DNA of 64,000 bases from Burkholderia sp. Ax-1719 (GCF_011753055.1 NZ_VWWJ01000001.1:806001-870000), one strand, 5' to 3'. Positions 26,472-35,689 are shown, numbered from the stretch's first letter. A program made the numbers and translations. Notes: a model not told the origin generated them from the letters alone.

Positions 26472-27351
26472 ACGTCGTGGCGAACCGTGTCATGACGCGC
26501 CGTGCCGCGTTGGCCTGCGCACGCAATACGTTCCAGTCAGGCAGATCGCTGTCCCATTCAATCAAAGTCGGCACAGCGCCGATGCGGGAAATAACCTCGC
26601 TATAGAGATTCCAGACACTATCGGCAACGGGGCGGTCGTGACTGTCGATCAGCAGCGGCTGGTTCTCGTCGTCGTGCTGTTCGCTATGACCGGCCAGATG
26701 GATTTCGCCCACGTATTCGAGCGGAAACGCCGCGAGATACTCATGTGCCGAAAAGCCGTGATTGACGGCAGAAACAAAAACGTTATTCACGTCCAGCAAT
26801 AGCCCGCATCCGGTTCTTTGCGCGACTTCGCGTAGAAAGCCGGTTTCGTTCATCGTCGACGAAGCAAACATCACATAGGTCGACGGGTTTTCAAGCAGGA
26901 TCGGGCGACCAATGGCGCTTTGCATCTGGTCGATGTGCGCACATACATGCGCGAGTGTTGCGCGGTGATAGGGCAGCGGCAGCAGATCGTTGAAGAAGCT
27001 GCCGCCGTGCGAAGACCACGCAAGATGTTCGGAAACGAAGGCCGGTTCGTAGCGCACAACCAGATCGCGAAAGCGCGCGAGATGTGCCGTGTCCAGCGCA
27101 TCCGGGCCGCCCAGCGACATGCACACGCCATGCAGTGAAACAGCATAGCGTTCGCGGATGGCCGCGAGCGCGCGATGCGGCGGCCCACCCGCGCCCATGT
27201 AGTTCTCGGCATGAACTTCGAAGAAGCCGTCTTGTAAACCTTCGTCGAGGATTGCACCGAGGTGCCCGTGTTTGAAACTCGTGCCCGCAAGAGCGCGGCG
27301 AGCGGGACGGCCTGACGTGGGCCATACCTTTGATCGGAAGAATTCGGTCAT
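26443..27351 (-). CDS. bufB: BufB, DUF692 multinuclear iron oxidase (MNIO)
   Basis: A 302-residue TIM-barrel enzyme of the MNIO family (relative of MbnB). Conserved ligand regions are visible: His-Ala-Glu-Asn-Tyr-Met-Gly (47-53), Ser-Leu-His-Gly-Val (72-76), Ser-Glu-His-Leu-Ala-Trp, Leu-Leu-Asp-Val-Asn-Asn and His-Leu-Ala-Gly-His. In bufferin clusters it modifies cysteines of BufA into heterocycles so that the peptide binds copper. It lies 31 bases downstream of bufA1 and overlaps bufC. It acts in the cytoplasm before export of the peptide. Confidence 0.92.
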   Translation of the reverse strand: MTEFFRSKVWPTSGRPARRALAGTSFKHGHLGAILDEGLQDGFFEVHAENYMGAGGPPHRALAAIRERYAVSLHGVCMSLGGPDALDTAHLARFRDLVVRYEPAFVSEHLAWSSHGGSFFNDLLPLPYHRATLAHVCAHIDQMQSAIGRPILLENPSTYVMFASSTMNETGFLREVAQRTGCGLLLDVNNVFVSAVNHGFSAHEYLAAFPLEYVGEIHLAGHSEQHDDENQPLLIDSHDRPVADSVWNLYSEVISRIGAVPTLIEWDSDLPDWNVLRAQANAARRVMTRFATTYDEGVCHAS

Positions 27352-27382
27352 GATCGTCCCGCTCCTGGCTGCGATGAATCGA

Positions 27383-27694
27383 TCAGGACTTCATAGGCGT
27401 GAGCGAGCCGTGGCCGCCGCCCGGCACCTGGATGCTGGTGCAGGTGCCGCCCTGAACGAACTTCCACGAATTGCCCTGGAAGTCCATCGCCGAGGTGCCC
27501 TGGCAGGTCGTGCCGGGCCCTGCAGCGCAATCGTTTTGCCCCTTGAGCGCGACGCCGTAGCACTTTTCCTTGTGTGCGGCGATGGCGGCGCTGGCTTCGG
27601 CCTGGGTGAGCGGCGCGGCGTGAGCGGCAGAAGCTAGCAGGCTGGCGACGGCGCCGACGATCAGCGCGGCATTGACGTTGAGCTTTGCGGACAT
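27383..27694 (-). CDS. bufA1: BufA1 bufferin precursor (DUF2282)
   Basis: A 103-residue precursor: Sec signal peptide (residues 1-26, ending Ala-His-Ala), then a core with four cysteines, Cys45, Cys56, Cys64 and Cys85. The pattern [16 protein letters not shown] and the late Gly-Gly-Thr-Cys are the DUF2282 hallmarks. The BufB/BufC pair should oxidise core cysteines; the exported peptide buffers copper in the periplasm. GGAGAA precedes the ATG at 27694. It is the first gene of the four-gene operon, with a near-perfect palindrome 28 bases upstream. Confidence 0.92.
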   Translation of the reverse strand: MSAKLNVNAALIVGAVASLLASAAHAAPLTQAEASAAIAAHKEKCYGVALKGQNDCAAGPGTTCQGTSAMDFQGNSWKFVQGGTCTSIQVPGGGHGSLTPMKS

Positions 27695-27721
27695 GAGTGT
27701 TCTCCGGTGGTAGAGGTAGGT

Positions 27722-27740
27722 GGTATCCGTCGCGGATACA
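27722..27740 (-). promoter_or_regulatory. near-perfect palindrome upstream of bufA1
   Basis: GGTATCCG (27722-27729), TCG, CGGATACA (27733-27740): seven of eight arm positions pair. It lies 28 bases before the bufA1 ATG. The 6-mer GATACA resembles that of the tripartite elements elsewhere in the window, but the spacing differs. It could be a repressor site or a short RNA hairpin in the leader. Confidence 0.45.
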
Positions 27741-27801
27741 ACAGCTAATTCGCCCACGCCGCGCCAGCGGTTACAGCGGAGAAAAAAGTTTTTTGCGAAA
27801 G

Positions 27802-27825
27802 GGGCGGCCATGTCTGAGGCCGCCC
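27802..27825 (-). terminator. probable terminator of the porin operon
   Basis: A perfect 8-bp GC stem GGGCGGCC / GGCCGCCC with an 8-base loop, 14 bases after the stop of the minus-strand porin gene. Only a short CTTT follows on that strand, so termination strength is uncertain. Confidence 0.55.
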
Positions 27826-27838
27826 TTGAACACGACGA

Positions 27839-29008
27839 TCAGAACTTGTGCCGCAGGCCGACGCGCCCGACGAATTGCCGCTGCGTCGACGAACTGTCGT
27901 CTGCGCCGCCCGCATAGGCCAGATCGAGCGCGGTGCCGCTGTTCGCGCTGATGGCGCGTTGATAGCTCGCCATTGCGTAGATGTCGGTGCGTCTGGTGAG
28001 GTTGTAATCGAGCATCAAGCCGAACGTGTGATATTTCGGCTTGTAAGCGCCTGCGGACGTATCGAGCTTCGCCTGCGTGTAGTCGTACATCGCGCCCAGC
28101 ATCAGTGCGGTCGTGATGGACCAGTTCGCATTGACCTCGAAATTATCGAAGGTCAGCGAAGAAGCGTGCTGGCCAGCTGGCACGATTGCGCCACTGATAT
28201 AGGAATAGGCAGTGGGATCGCTCAGATTCGTATGCGTGTACACAAAACCCAGCGTCACCGCATCCAGCTGATAGTTGACGCCCGCACCGTAGACACGATG
28301 ACGCGAGGCCACGAAGCCCGCATCGTCGGTGGTGACTGCTCCCAGTGTGTTGGCGCCGGGATTCGTCACATTGAGCCACGCCGCGCCAAAGCTGAATCCG
28401 TTGATCGCGTAGCTCACGCCAATACTCTGCGCATTATTGGTCGAGATCTGGCCGGGAAGATTCGAGAACGCGTACGTTGCGCCCACTCTCAACCCGCCGA
28501 TATTTGCGCTGTTGAACTGCACGGCGTTGTCGAGCCGGAAAGAGTTATCGGTGTTGTCGTTGTCGTAGGGATGCTCGAACAGGAAACCGCCCCAGTTGCC
28601 GTTCGCCGTGAGCGGCGCGAGATATTCAACCAGCGAGTCGTACTGGCGGCCGAAAGTGAGCGTGCCGATATCGTCATGCGCGATGCCCACCCAGGCCTGG
28701 CGTCCGAACATCCGGTTGCCTTCCATCAACCGCCCGGAACTGGCGTCGACGCCGCTTTCAAGCTGGAATACTGCCGAGAGTTTGCCGCCCAGCGCTTCCG
28801 TTCCCCTGAGCCCCCAGCGGCTGCCCTGGGCCGCGCCGCTCATCATTTCCGTGACGGCGTGGCCACGCACGTTGCTGGTGTAGTCGATTCCCTCGTCGAT
28901 CAGCCCGAACAGCGTGACCGAGCTTTGTGAACTCTGCGCCGACGCGGGCGTACCCGCGATGGCGGCGATTGCCGCGAGCATGCTTGCGAGCAGTGGTGTC
29001 GTTTTCAA
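27839..29008 (-). CDS. Gram-negative general porin (Burkholderia type)
   Basis: A 389-residue outer-membrane porin: signal peptide (1 to about 24, Ala-Ser-Ala-Gln), the opening beta strand Ser-Val-Thr-Leu-Phe-Gly-Leu-Ile-Asp, the Gly-Ser-Arg-Trp-Gly-Leu-Arg-Gly segment, and the terminal Val-Gly-Leu-Arg-His-Lys-Phe required for outer-membrane assembly. It is third in a minus-strand set after the M20 hydrolase and the solute-binding protein, and probably admits the same substrate. Confidence 0.92.
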   Translation of the reverse strand: MKTTPLLASMLAAIAAIAGTPASAQSSQSSVTLFGLIDEGIDYTSNVRGHAVTEMMSGAAQGSRWGLRGTEALGGKLSAVFQLESGVDASSGRLMEGNRMFGRQAWVGIAHDDIGTLTFGRQYDSLVEYLAPLTANGNWGGFLFEHPYDNDNTDNSFRLDNAVQFNSANIGGLRVGATYAFSNLPGQISTNNAQSIGVSYAINGFSFGAAWLNVTNPGANTLGAVTTDDAGFVASRHRVYGAGVNYQLDAVTLGFVYTHTNLSDPTAYSYISGAIVPAGQHASSLTFDNFEVNANWSITTALMLGAMYDYTQAKLDTSAGAYKPKYHTFGLMLDYNLTRRTDIYAMASYQRAISANSGTALDLAYAGGADDSSSTQRQFVGRVGLRHKF

Positions 29009-29090
29009 TGAATGTCCCCAATGTCGTTATCGATCGTCGTCGCGGACGGCCCTGAACCGTCCGCTGTGGTGTTGGCTGTACGGGCCTTTT

Positions 29091-29888
29091 TTATTGCGCG
29101 GCTTGAGCGTCGTCGCCCAGATAGCGCTTTTCGAGGCGCGAAATCGTGCCGTCCTGTTTGAGGCGCGCAAGCGCCGCGTCGAGTGCCTGGCGCGTGCGAT
29201 CATCGCCCTTGCGCACGCCGATTACACTGCTTGCGCCCGTGATCGCGGGATCGTCGATACGCGGGCCCGCAAGTTCGAAGCGTGCGCCTTGCGGTTTCGC
29301 CAGAAAGCCCAGACGCGCTGCGGAACCCAGCACGATGGTGGCATCCAGCCGCCCATTGACGAGATCGGTATAGATGCTGTCCTGATCCTGGTACTCCTGA
29401 ATACTCACGCCATGCGGCGCCCAGTTGGCCTTTGCGAAGGCCGCTTGCGTGGAGCCTTGCAGCACGCCCACGCGCTTGCCGCCCAGCGCTTTCGCATCGG
29501 GCGTGAGGTGGCTGCCACGCGCCGCCACGAGCCGGATGTCGGCGGGATAGACGGGCTGCGTGAAATCCATCACGGCGCGTCGCGCGGCGGTGGGCGCGAG
29601 CGAGGCATTGATCGCATCGAACTTGCGCGACTGCAGCCCGGCGATCAGGCCGTCGAAGCTGCTTTCGACCCACACGCACTGTACGTTGGCCGCCGCGCAG
29701 ATCGCGTTGCCGATATCGATATCGAGGCCCGCAAGTTTTCCGTCGGGCAGCTTGTATTCGTAGGGCGGATAGCTCGGGTCGGTGCCAAAGCGCAGCGTGG
29801 CCGCTGAGGCGCTGGCGCCGTGTGCAGCCGCCGTCGCGCACAACAGGGTGACGGCGATGCGCCGCGAAGCCGTTTTGAGGTGTTTCAT
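29091..29888 (-). CDS. ABC transporter solute-binding protein (polar amino acid type)
   Basis: A 265-residue periplasmic binding protein of the SBP-3 family: signal peptide (to about residue 29), then Leu-Arg-Phe-Gly-Thr-Asp-Pro-Ser-Tyr-Pro-Pro-Tyr-Glu and Gly-Leu-Asp-Ile-Asp-Ile, the pattern of Lys/Arg/ornithine-type binding proteins. No permease or ATPase gene is next to it, so it must use a transporter encoded elsewhere. It lies 33 bases after the M20 hydrolase gene and is likely co-transcribed with it. Confidence 0.9.
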   Translation of the reverse strand: MKHLKTASRRIAVTLLCATAAAHGASASAATLRFGTDPSYPPYEYKLPDGKLAGLDIDIGNAICAAANVQCVWVESSFDGLIAGLQSRKFDAINASLAPTAARRAVMDFTQPVYPADIRLVAARGSHLTPDAKALGGKRVGVLQGSTQAAFAKANWAPHGVSIQEYQDQDSIYTDLVNGRLDATIVLGSAARLGFLAKPQGARFELAGPRIDDPAITGASSVIGVRKGDDRTRQALDAALARLKQDGTISRLEKRYLGDDAQAAQ

Positions 29889-29921
29889 CGAAAGGTCCTT
29901 GATCGTGTTCAGTGCCCGCGC

Positions 29922-31103
29922 TCAGGCCGCGAGGCGCGCGTGGGCAAGCGAGACGAAGAAGCGCACGCCATACGGCAGGACTTCGTCGTTGAAATCGAAT
30001 TCCGGGTGATGGCAATAGACGCCGCCTTGTCCCAGCAGCGCGTACGCGCCTGGACGGCGCAGCAGGAATTCGGAAAAGTCCTCCGAGCCGTTGAGCGGGG
30101 GGAATTCGCGCAGCACGTTATCCGCGCCAAAGATTTCCGCGGCTACGCGCGCGGCGGCTTGGGCCTGTTCGCGATGGTTGATCGTCGCGGGCGAGCTGTT
30201 GCAGAATTCGACCGCAATCGAGCAGGTGCTGAGTTGTGCGATGCCCGTGCAGATTTCGGCTATGCGCGATTTTGCAAACGCGCGCACGTTTTCGTCGAAG
30301 GCGCGCAGCGTGCCCGTCAATTCGGCGTGGGACGGAATCACATTCGGCGCGCTGCCCGCATGGATGCTGCCGATGCTCAGCACGGCAGTTGCGCTGGGCT
30401 CGATCGAACGGCTCACCACGGTCTGCAGGGCGCAGATCAATTGGGCGGCCGCCATCACCGGATCGCGGGTCTTTTCGGGCGCGGAGCCATGACCGCCCAC
30501 TCCGTCGATGCGGATCACGACTTCGTCGCACGAGGCCAGCATGGCGCCGTCCAGCACGCCGAACGTGCCGGGCGCGAAATGGGGAGCGTTGTGCAGCGCG
30601 AAGATTTCTTCATACCCAAAGCGCGTTTCCAGGCCGTCGGCGAGCATGGCGTTGGCGCCGCCGCCGGTTTCCTCGGCGGGCTGGAACACCAGCACCACCG
30701 TGCCCGCAAAATCCCGGTGACGGCTGAAATGGCGCGCTGCGCCGAGCAGCATGGCCGTATGGCCGTCGTGGCCGCAGCCGTGGAAAACGCCTTGCTTGAG
30801 CGAGCGGTGCAGCGGGCGGCCTTCCTCTTCCATCGGCAAGGCGTCCATATCGGCGCGCAGGGCGATCACGCGGCCCGGGCCGCGCTGTCCATGCACGACG
30901 CCCACGACGCCGGTGCCGCCAATGCCAGTATGGGTTTCGATGTCCCACGCCCGCAGCTTCGCGGCAACGAGTTCGCTGGTGCGATGCTCGGCGAACGCCA
31001 CTTCAGGATTGGCGTGAATGTCGCGCCGCAACGCGACCAGTTCGTCGATGTCGATATCGGGCGTTGTCGGCGCCTTCGGTGCTTCTGTTGCCACTGGTGC
31101 CAC
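29922..31103 (-). CDS. M20 family amidohydrolase (hippurate hydrolase-like)
   Basis: A 393-residue metallo-aminoacylase. Metal-binding motifs are present: Gly-Cys-Gly-His-Asp-Gly-His, Gln-Pro-Ala-Glu-Glu-Thr-Gly-Gly-Gly and Gly-Ser-Glu-Asp-Phe. It cleaves N-acylated amino acids such as hippurate. The start is the GTG at 31103, six bases after a perfect AAGGAGG; the longer frame upstream has no ribosome site and overlaps the promoter of the divergent LysR gene. It leads a three-gene set with a binding protein and porin, consistent with scavenging of conjugated amino acids. Confidence 0.92.
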   Translation of the reverse strand: MAPVATEAPKAPTTPDIDIDELVALRRDIHANPEVAFAEHRTSELVAAKLRAWDIETHTGIGGTGVVGVVHGQRGPGRVIALRADMDALPMEEEGRPLHRSLKQGVFHGCGHDGHTAMLLGAARHFSRHRDFAGTVVLVFQPAEETGGGANAMLADGLETRFGYEEIFALHNAPHFAPGTFGVLDGAMLASCDEVVIRIDGVGGHGSAPEKTRDPVMAAAQLICALQTVVSRSIEPSATAVLSIGSIHAGSAPNVIPSHAELTGTLRAFDENVRAFAKSRIAEICTGIAQLSTCSIAVEFCNSSPATINHREQAQAAARVAAEIFGADNVLREFPPLNGSEDFSEFLLRRPGAYALLGQGGVYCHHPEFDFNDEVLPYGVRFFVSLAHARLAA

Positions 31104-31204
31104 GGTTGCCTCCTTGTATACTTCCGGCCTTCGGTTGTGCCGGAGCTCGCATACTAGGGGCGGCGCGTCTGGCGCCGATTTCCAATTTCTCATGCACATA
31201 GCGA

Positions 31205-32119
31205 ATGCTTATGGAACGCGGCACGCTCAAGACGACGCAGTTGCAGATGCTCGTGGCCATCGCCGAGCACGGCACGCTCATGGCGGCGGCCCACGCGCTG
31301 AACGTGTCCCAGCCCGCGGTCACCAAGAGCATCAAGGAACTGGAGGCGCGCCTGGGCGTGCAACTGCTGGAGCGCAGCGGCGCCGGTGTGCGGCTCACAC
31401 GCTACGGCGAAACGCTGTTGCGGCGCGCCCGCGCCGTGGTGGCGGAAATCGCCAGCGCCGAGCGCGAACTGGAGGAAATGCGTGCGGGTGCGCAACGCAC
31501 CTTGTCGATCGGCGTGTCGTTGCTGGCGTCGTCGTTTGCGATGCCACAGGCGCTGCGCGCGTTTCGGGCGCGCCTGCCCGATGTGCGGCTCAATATTTAC
31601 GAATGTCTGCCGACGCAGATTATCGACGGGTTGCGCGATGGCTCGTTCGATCTGTGCGTCGCCTTTGTCGCCGCCGGAGATGTGACGGCGGAACACCGCG
31701 TAATCGCGCTGAGCGAGACTGCGCAGGTGCTGGCGGTGCGCAAAGAGGATCCGCTTGCGCAGGAGACGCGGCTGGACAAGCTGACCCGCGCGCGTTGGCT
31801 TTATAACCACACGCGCGAGAGTTTGCCCGCCTACTGGCGCGAGCTATGCGGCGAGCGGGCGCTGCCGATGCCCTCGCATGTCAACGTCTGCACCTCGCAG
31901 CGGCTCTACGCGCAGCTTGCGCAGGAGCCGGGCACCGTCAGCGTATGGCCTGAATTTTTGCTGGAAGAGCAGATTAAGCTCGGAACGCTGCAGAAGCTGC
32001 AAACCGATGCACGCGAGCCGCCGTTGACGCTGGGCATGATGTATCGGCGCGATCTGGTGCTCACTTCGGCGCTGGAATATTTCGTGGAGTGTGTGCAGCG
32101 CACGCAGGCGCGAGACTGA
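31205..32119 (+). CDS. LysR family regulator, divergent from M20 operon
   Basis: A 304-residue LysR-type regulator: helix-turn-helix in the first 65 residues (Ala-Ala-Ala-His-Ala-Leu-Asn-Val-Ser-Gln-Pro-Ala-Val-Thr-Lys-Ser), then the usual effector-binding domain. The start may be 31205 or 31211. With 101 bases between it and the M20 gene, it is the likely regulator of the M20-binding protein-porin genes. Confidence 0.88.
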   Translation: MLMERGTLKTTQLQMLVAIAEHGTLMAAAHALNVSQPAVTKSIKELEARLGVQLLERSGAGVRLTRYGETLLRRARAVVAEIASAERELEEMRAGAQRTLSIGVSLLASSFAMPQALRAFRARLPDVRLNIYECLPTQIIDGLRDGSFDLCVAFVAAGDVTAEHRVIALSETAQVLAVRKEDPLAQETRLDKLTRARWLYNHTRESLPAYWRELCGERALPMPSHVNVCTSQRLYAQLAQEPGTVSVWPEFLLEEQIKLGTLQKLQTDAREPPLTLGMMYRRDLVLTSALEYFVECVQRTQARD

Positions 32120-32133
32120 AAAGCGGCTGGAAA

Positions 32134-32164
32134 TAAAAAAAGCCGCGCATCCTCGATGCGCGGC
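32134..32164 (-). terminator. Rho-independent terminator of second porin gene
   Basis: Perfect 10-bp stem GCCGCGCATC / GATGCGCGGC with a three-base loop. On the minus strand it is followed by eight T. It lies about 40 bases after the porin stop codon and may also end the convergent LysR transcript. Confidence 0.88.
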
Positions 32165-32204
32165 CATTCACTCCGGATTAAAGCGCGGAATTACAGCTTA
32201 CCCA

Positions 32205-33377
32205 TTAGAACTTGTGGCGAATCCCCACCGTCGCAATCGCCTGCACCGTGTCGTTCGACGAATAGCCATACGAGCCGATCGACGCTTCGGCCGGTGCCGT
32301 GCCGCCCTTGCCGTTGCCTTGCGTGCCGCTCGCGTGCTGCCATGCGCCCATCAGATAGACGTCCGTGCGCTTCGACAGCGAATAATCCGCGCCCGCCGAC
32401 ACCTGGTGATACGTCGCCGATGTATTGCCATCAGCCTTCGTGTAGATGTAGCCCAGACCGAGCAGCAGTGCAGGCGTCGCCTGATAGCCGACATACGCGC
32501 CGCCCACGTTGTAGCGCTCCGTGCTGCCGAATGCCGATTGCGCGTCCGGGCGATACTGCGCGTTGCTGTAACGCAGGTTCATCTTCACCGGGCCCATCAC
32601 GTACTGCACGGCCACTGAAGCGATGCCGATCGACTTTGCCGTGATATAGCCGTTGTTGAGCGGCGTGTTCGGATCGAAGTTGCCGTCGAAAGTGCCGTCC
32701 GAGGTGCTGCTCCAGCCGGTGCGCTTGACGCTCGACGCGGCGTTCGCAGCATAGAAGTAGCCTGCCGCCGCGCTGAACTGGCCGATCGAATACGTGGCCG
32801 CGCCCGACCACGTCTGGCCCGATCCGGTCTGGCCAGCAACGCCGCCCAGTGCGTACAGGCCTTCGAACTGGAAGCCCGAGAACACCGGCGAAACGTACTT
32901 GATTGCATTGTTGGTGCGCGAGCTGTTGTCGTTGTTATCGACGTCGCCCGGCGTGGAGAACATGCTGCTGAAGTCGTTGTCGGCGGTGAGCGGCTGGATC
33001 ATGTCGACGAGCGGGTCGTACTGGCGGCCCAGCGTGACGGTGCCCCATTGATCGCCGGACAGGCCGACAAACGCCTGGCGGCCGAACATGCGGCCGCTCT
33101 GATGGAAGCCGCCGCTATTCGGATTGAAGCCGTTTTCCAGCTGGAAAATCGCTTTCAGGCCGCCGCCCAGGTCTTCTGCGCCCTTGAGGCCCCAGCGGCT
33201 GCCGGAGAGATTGCTGTCGGCCATGCCCCAGCGATGGTCGCCCTGCGAATTGGCGTGGCTCACGTACTGGATCGACGTGTCGATCACGCCGTAAAGCGTG
33301 ACGCTGTCCGCTGCGAAGGCGGCGGAGCTGGCGCCCAGCAGCGCGAGGGAGAGGACGGAAAGTCGAAGCGTATTCAT
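32205..33377 (-). CDS. Gram-negative general porin (Burkholderia type), second copy
   Basis: A 390-residue trimeric porin with signal peptide (Ala-Phe-Ala-Ala-Asp), Ser-Val-Thr-Leu-Tyr-Gly-Val-Ile-Asp at the mature start, the constriction-loop region around Asp-Asn-Asn-Asp-Asn-Ser-Ser-Arg, and terminal Ile-Arg-His-Lys-Phe. It has the same overall plan as the porin at 27839, but the sequences differ enough to suggest different selectivity. It is a single-gene unit with its own terminator. Confidence 0.92.
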   Translation of the reverse strand: MNTLRLSVLSLALLGASSAAFAADSVTLYGVIDTSIQYVSHANSQGDHRWGMADSNLSGSRWGLKGAEDLGGGLKAIFQLENGFNPNSGGFHQSGRMFGRQAFVGLSGDQWGTVTLGRQYDPLVDMIQPLTADNDFSSMFSTPGDVDNNDNSSRTNNAIKYVSPVFSGFQFEGLYALGGVAGQTGSGQTWSGAATYSIGQFSAAAGYFYAANAASSVKRTGWSSTSDGTFDGNFDPNTPLNNGYITAKSIGIASVAVQYVMGPVKMNLRYSNAQYRPDAQSAFGSTERYNVGGAYVGYQATPALLLGLGYIYTKADGNTSATYHQVSAGADYSLSKRTDVYLMGAWQHASGTQGNGKGGTAPAEASIGSYGYSSNDTVQAIATVGIRHKF

Positions 33378-33444
33378 CTGTGGTGTTGTCGTGTGACGGT
33401 GGTTGAATGAAAAAAATGGTCTTTTTTATGGTGTTTCGTGCTGC

Positions 33445-35583
33445 CTAGCTCGCCATGCCCATGGCCGGGTCGCTGACGCTGTCCTTGCCCGTTTCGACGC
33501 GGCCCGCGAAGCGGCGCGTCACGCCGTTTTCGGCGGCAAGCGTGAAGTCGTACCAGCCGTTCGAGGCGGTGAGCGACCAGTACGGCTCGACCTGCATGCC
33601 GGCCGGCACGCTGTAGGTCCAGGGGCCGTCGGTGCGGTAGGCGTTGCTGGTCACGGTGACGCTGGTGGTCGCGGTGCCCGTGTTCATGATGGTCAGGTAG
33701 ACGGCGTTATTGGATTCGTCGTAGCACACGCGCACTTCCGGTTTCGGACCGGTTGCGGCCGCAACGAGGTTGCCGGTGAACTCGCGATGGAAGCCGTTCG
33801 GCCCGAGCACCCACAGGCTGTAGGCGCCGCTGTCTGTCGTGGCGGGCGTCCAGATATCCGAGAGTTCCTTGCCCGCTTCCACGGTGTAGCGACGCGGCGC
33901 GCGATCCAGATGCAACTGGTCGTAGACATGGAACACCGCGCCCGCGCTGCCGGTATTGCTGAACACCAGCCATACCGCGCCGTTCTGCGTATCGACGTTC
34001 GCGCTCGTGTGCAGGTGATAGGGCAACGCACGCGAGGGGCGCAGCGTAAGCGCCTGTTGCGGCATCGTCTGGGTGGCCACCGAAGGCACCGGCACGGCGC
34101 CGAGCGTGCTTTGCTGGGCGCTTTGCGCATCGGCGGCGGCTTTGGTGGGCGCAGCGATCGCAGCGGGTGTGGCATCGTTCGGCGTCGCGAAGTTGAAGCA
34201 CGAGGTCAGGTCGCCGAACACGGTGCGCCGCCACGGGCTGATGTTCGGTTCCGCCACGCCGAAGCGCGCTTCGAGAAAGCGCAGCACCGACGTATGGTCG
34301 AACACCTGCGAATTGACGAAGCCACCCGTGCTCCACGGCGAGACCACGAACATCGGCACGCGCGGGCCGGGGCCGTAGGGCAGGCCATCGGGCTTGAGCG
34401 GCGATGAGTCGCCGGGCGGGTTCGGCACGGTGAAGTACTCGTACTGCGTCGTGACCGTCGATTTGCCGGCATAAGTGCCGTCGCCGTTGGGCGAGGGCGC
34501 GTCAGGCGGCGGCATGTGATCGAAGAAGCAGTCGTTCTCGTCGTAATTGACGATCAGCACGGTCTTGCTCCAGACATCCGGGTTCGCGGTCAGCGCGTCG
34601 AGCAGCAATTGCAGGTAGTACGCGCCCTGGCCCGGCGTCGATGCGCCGGGGTGTTCGCAATAGGCCTGCGGCGAGACGATCCAGCTCACCTGCGGCAATT
34701 GTCCGGCGGCGATATCGTCTTTCATCGCCTGCAGGAAGCCGCCGTCGGGCATGGTGTTGCCGATGCCCTTGTAGAGCGGCGAGAGCGCCTCCATGGCCGC
34801 CGTATAGGGCGCGTTGGGCGAGCCCGGCACGGTCTCGTTGACCTTGCGGAAACTCGCGAAACCGGCAAGCGGGTTATCGGTGTAGTTGTCGGGCTGGTTT
34901 TCGTAGACTTTCCAGCTCACATTGGCGGCTTGCAGGCGCTCGGCGTAAGTGGTCCAGGTGAGGCCCGTCGCCGATGCGCCCAGCCCGTCCCAGCCGTTGT
35001 TGTTCACCACGGCGTAGTTCGAGCCGGTGGGGCCGTTCGTGCCGGTCCACATGAAAATGCGGTTCGAGTTGGTGCCGCCGTGCAGCGAGCAGTGGTACGC
35101 GTCGCAGATCGTGAACGCGTTGGCCAGTGCGAAGTGAAACGGCAGATCGGCGGATTGCAGATAGCCCATCGACACATCGCCTTTGGACTTCGGCCATTGC
35201 GTCATGCGGCCGTTGTCCCACGCGCTATGTGCATCGGTCCACGAGTGCGCGCCGCCCGCGAGCAGCGCGTTGCCCTTGGTGCTGTCCAGGTGGAAGGGCA
35301 GCACGGTGCGGCTGCCGTCGCTTTGCTGCCAGACGTTCGCGCCCGCGGGCTGCGGAATCGTGAAGCGGTCGGCGAAACCGCGCACGCCGGGCAGCGTGCC
35401 GAAGTAATGGTCGAACGAGCGGTTCTCCTGCATGAAGATCACCACGTGCTGCACGTCGTTGATCGTGCCGGTGGTGTTGTTCGCGGGAATCGCGAGCGCG
35501 CGCCGGATCGCGGGCGGAAACAGGCTGAGCGACGCGCCCGCCGCAGCAGCGCGCAGGAAATGACGGCGATCCATTGAAGTCAT
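33445..35583 (-). CDS. Tat-exported phosphocholine-type phospholipase C
   Basis: A 712-residue phospholipase C. It begins with a Tat signal (Asp-Arg-Arg-His-Phe-Leu-Arg-Ala, then a hydrophobic Ala-rich stretch). The phosphoesterase core starts with Val-Ile-Phe-Met-Gln-Glu-Asn-Arg-Ser-Phe-Asp-His-Tyr-Phe-Gly, which holds metal ligands. Two beta-sandwich repeats occupy the last ~200 residues. This is the layout of non-haemolytic PlcN-type enzymes. The start could be 35583 or 35574. It is last in a minus-strand run of three genes for exported or lipid-anchored proteins; gaps of 106 and 33 bases allow one transcript. Confidence 0.92.
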   Translation of the reverse strand: MTSMDRRHFLRAAAAGASLSLFPPAIRRALAIPANNTTGTINDVQHVVIFMQENRSFDHYFGTLPGVRGFADRFTIPQPAGANVWQQSDGSRTVLPFHLDSTKGNALLAGGAHSWTDAHSAWDNGRMTQWPKSKGDVSMGYLQSADLPFHFALANAFTICDAYHCSLHGGTNSNRIFMWTGTNGPTGSNYAVVNNNGWDGLGASATGLTWTTYAERLQAANVSWKVYENQPDNYTDNPLAGFASFRKVNETVPGSPNAPYTAAMEALSPLYKGIGNTMPDGGFLQAMKDDIAAGQLPQVSWIVSPQAYCEHPGASTPGQGAYYLQLLLDALTANPDVWSKTVLIVNYDENDCFFDHMPPPDAPSPNGDGTYAGKSTVTTQYEYFTVPNPPGDSSPLKPDGLPYGPGPRVPMFVVSPWSTGGFVNSQVFDHTSVLRFLEARFGVAEPNISPWRRTVFGDLTSCFNFATPNDATPAAIAAPTKAAADAQSAQQSTLGAVPVPSVATQTMPQQALTLRPSRALPYHLHTSANVDTQNGAVWLVFSNTGSAGAVFHVYDQLHLDRAPRRYTVEAGKELSDIWTPATTDSGAYSLWVLGPNGFHREFTGNLVAAATGPKPEVRVCYDESNNAVYLTIMNTGTATTSVTVTSNAYRTDGPWTYSVPAGMQVEPYWSLTASNGWYDFTLAAENGVTRRFAGRVETGKDSVSDPAMGMAS

Positions 35584-35689
35584 GATGGGCAGTGTTTTTT
35601 GATGTTTGCGCGCGCAGGCTGGCGCGACCGGCGAACCGGCGCGCGCAATACGGTGTACTCAGAGGGATTTTTTTTGAATCTCGCGTCGA

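Noticed and set aside
27722..27740. bufA1 palindrome as a copy of the tripartite element
   Set aside because: It shares the GATACA word but has a 3-base spacer and lacks the third arm, so it is listed as a separate site.
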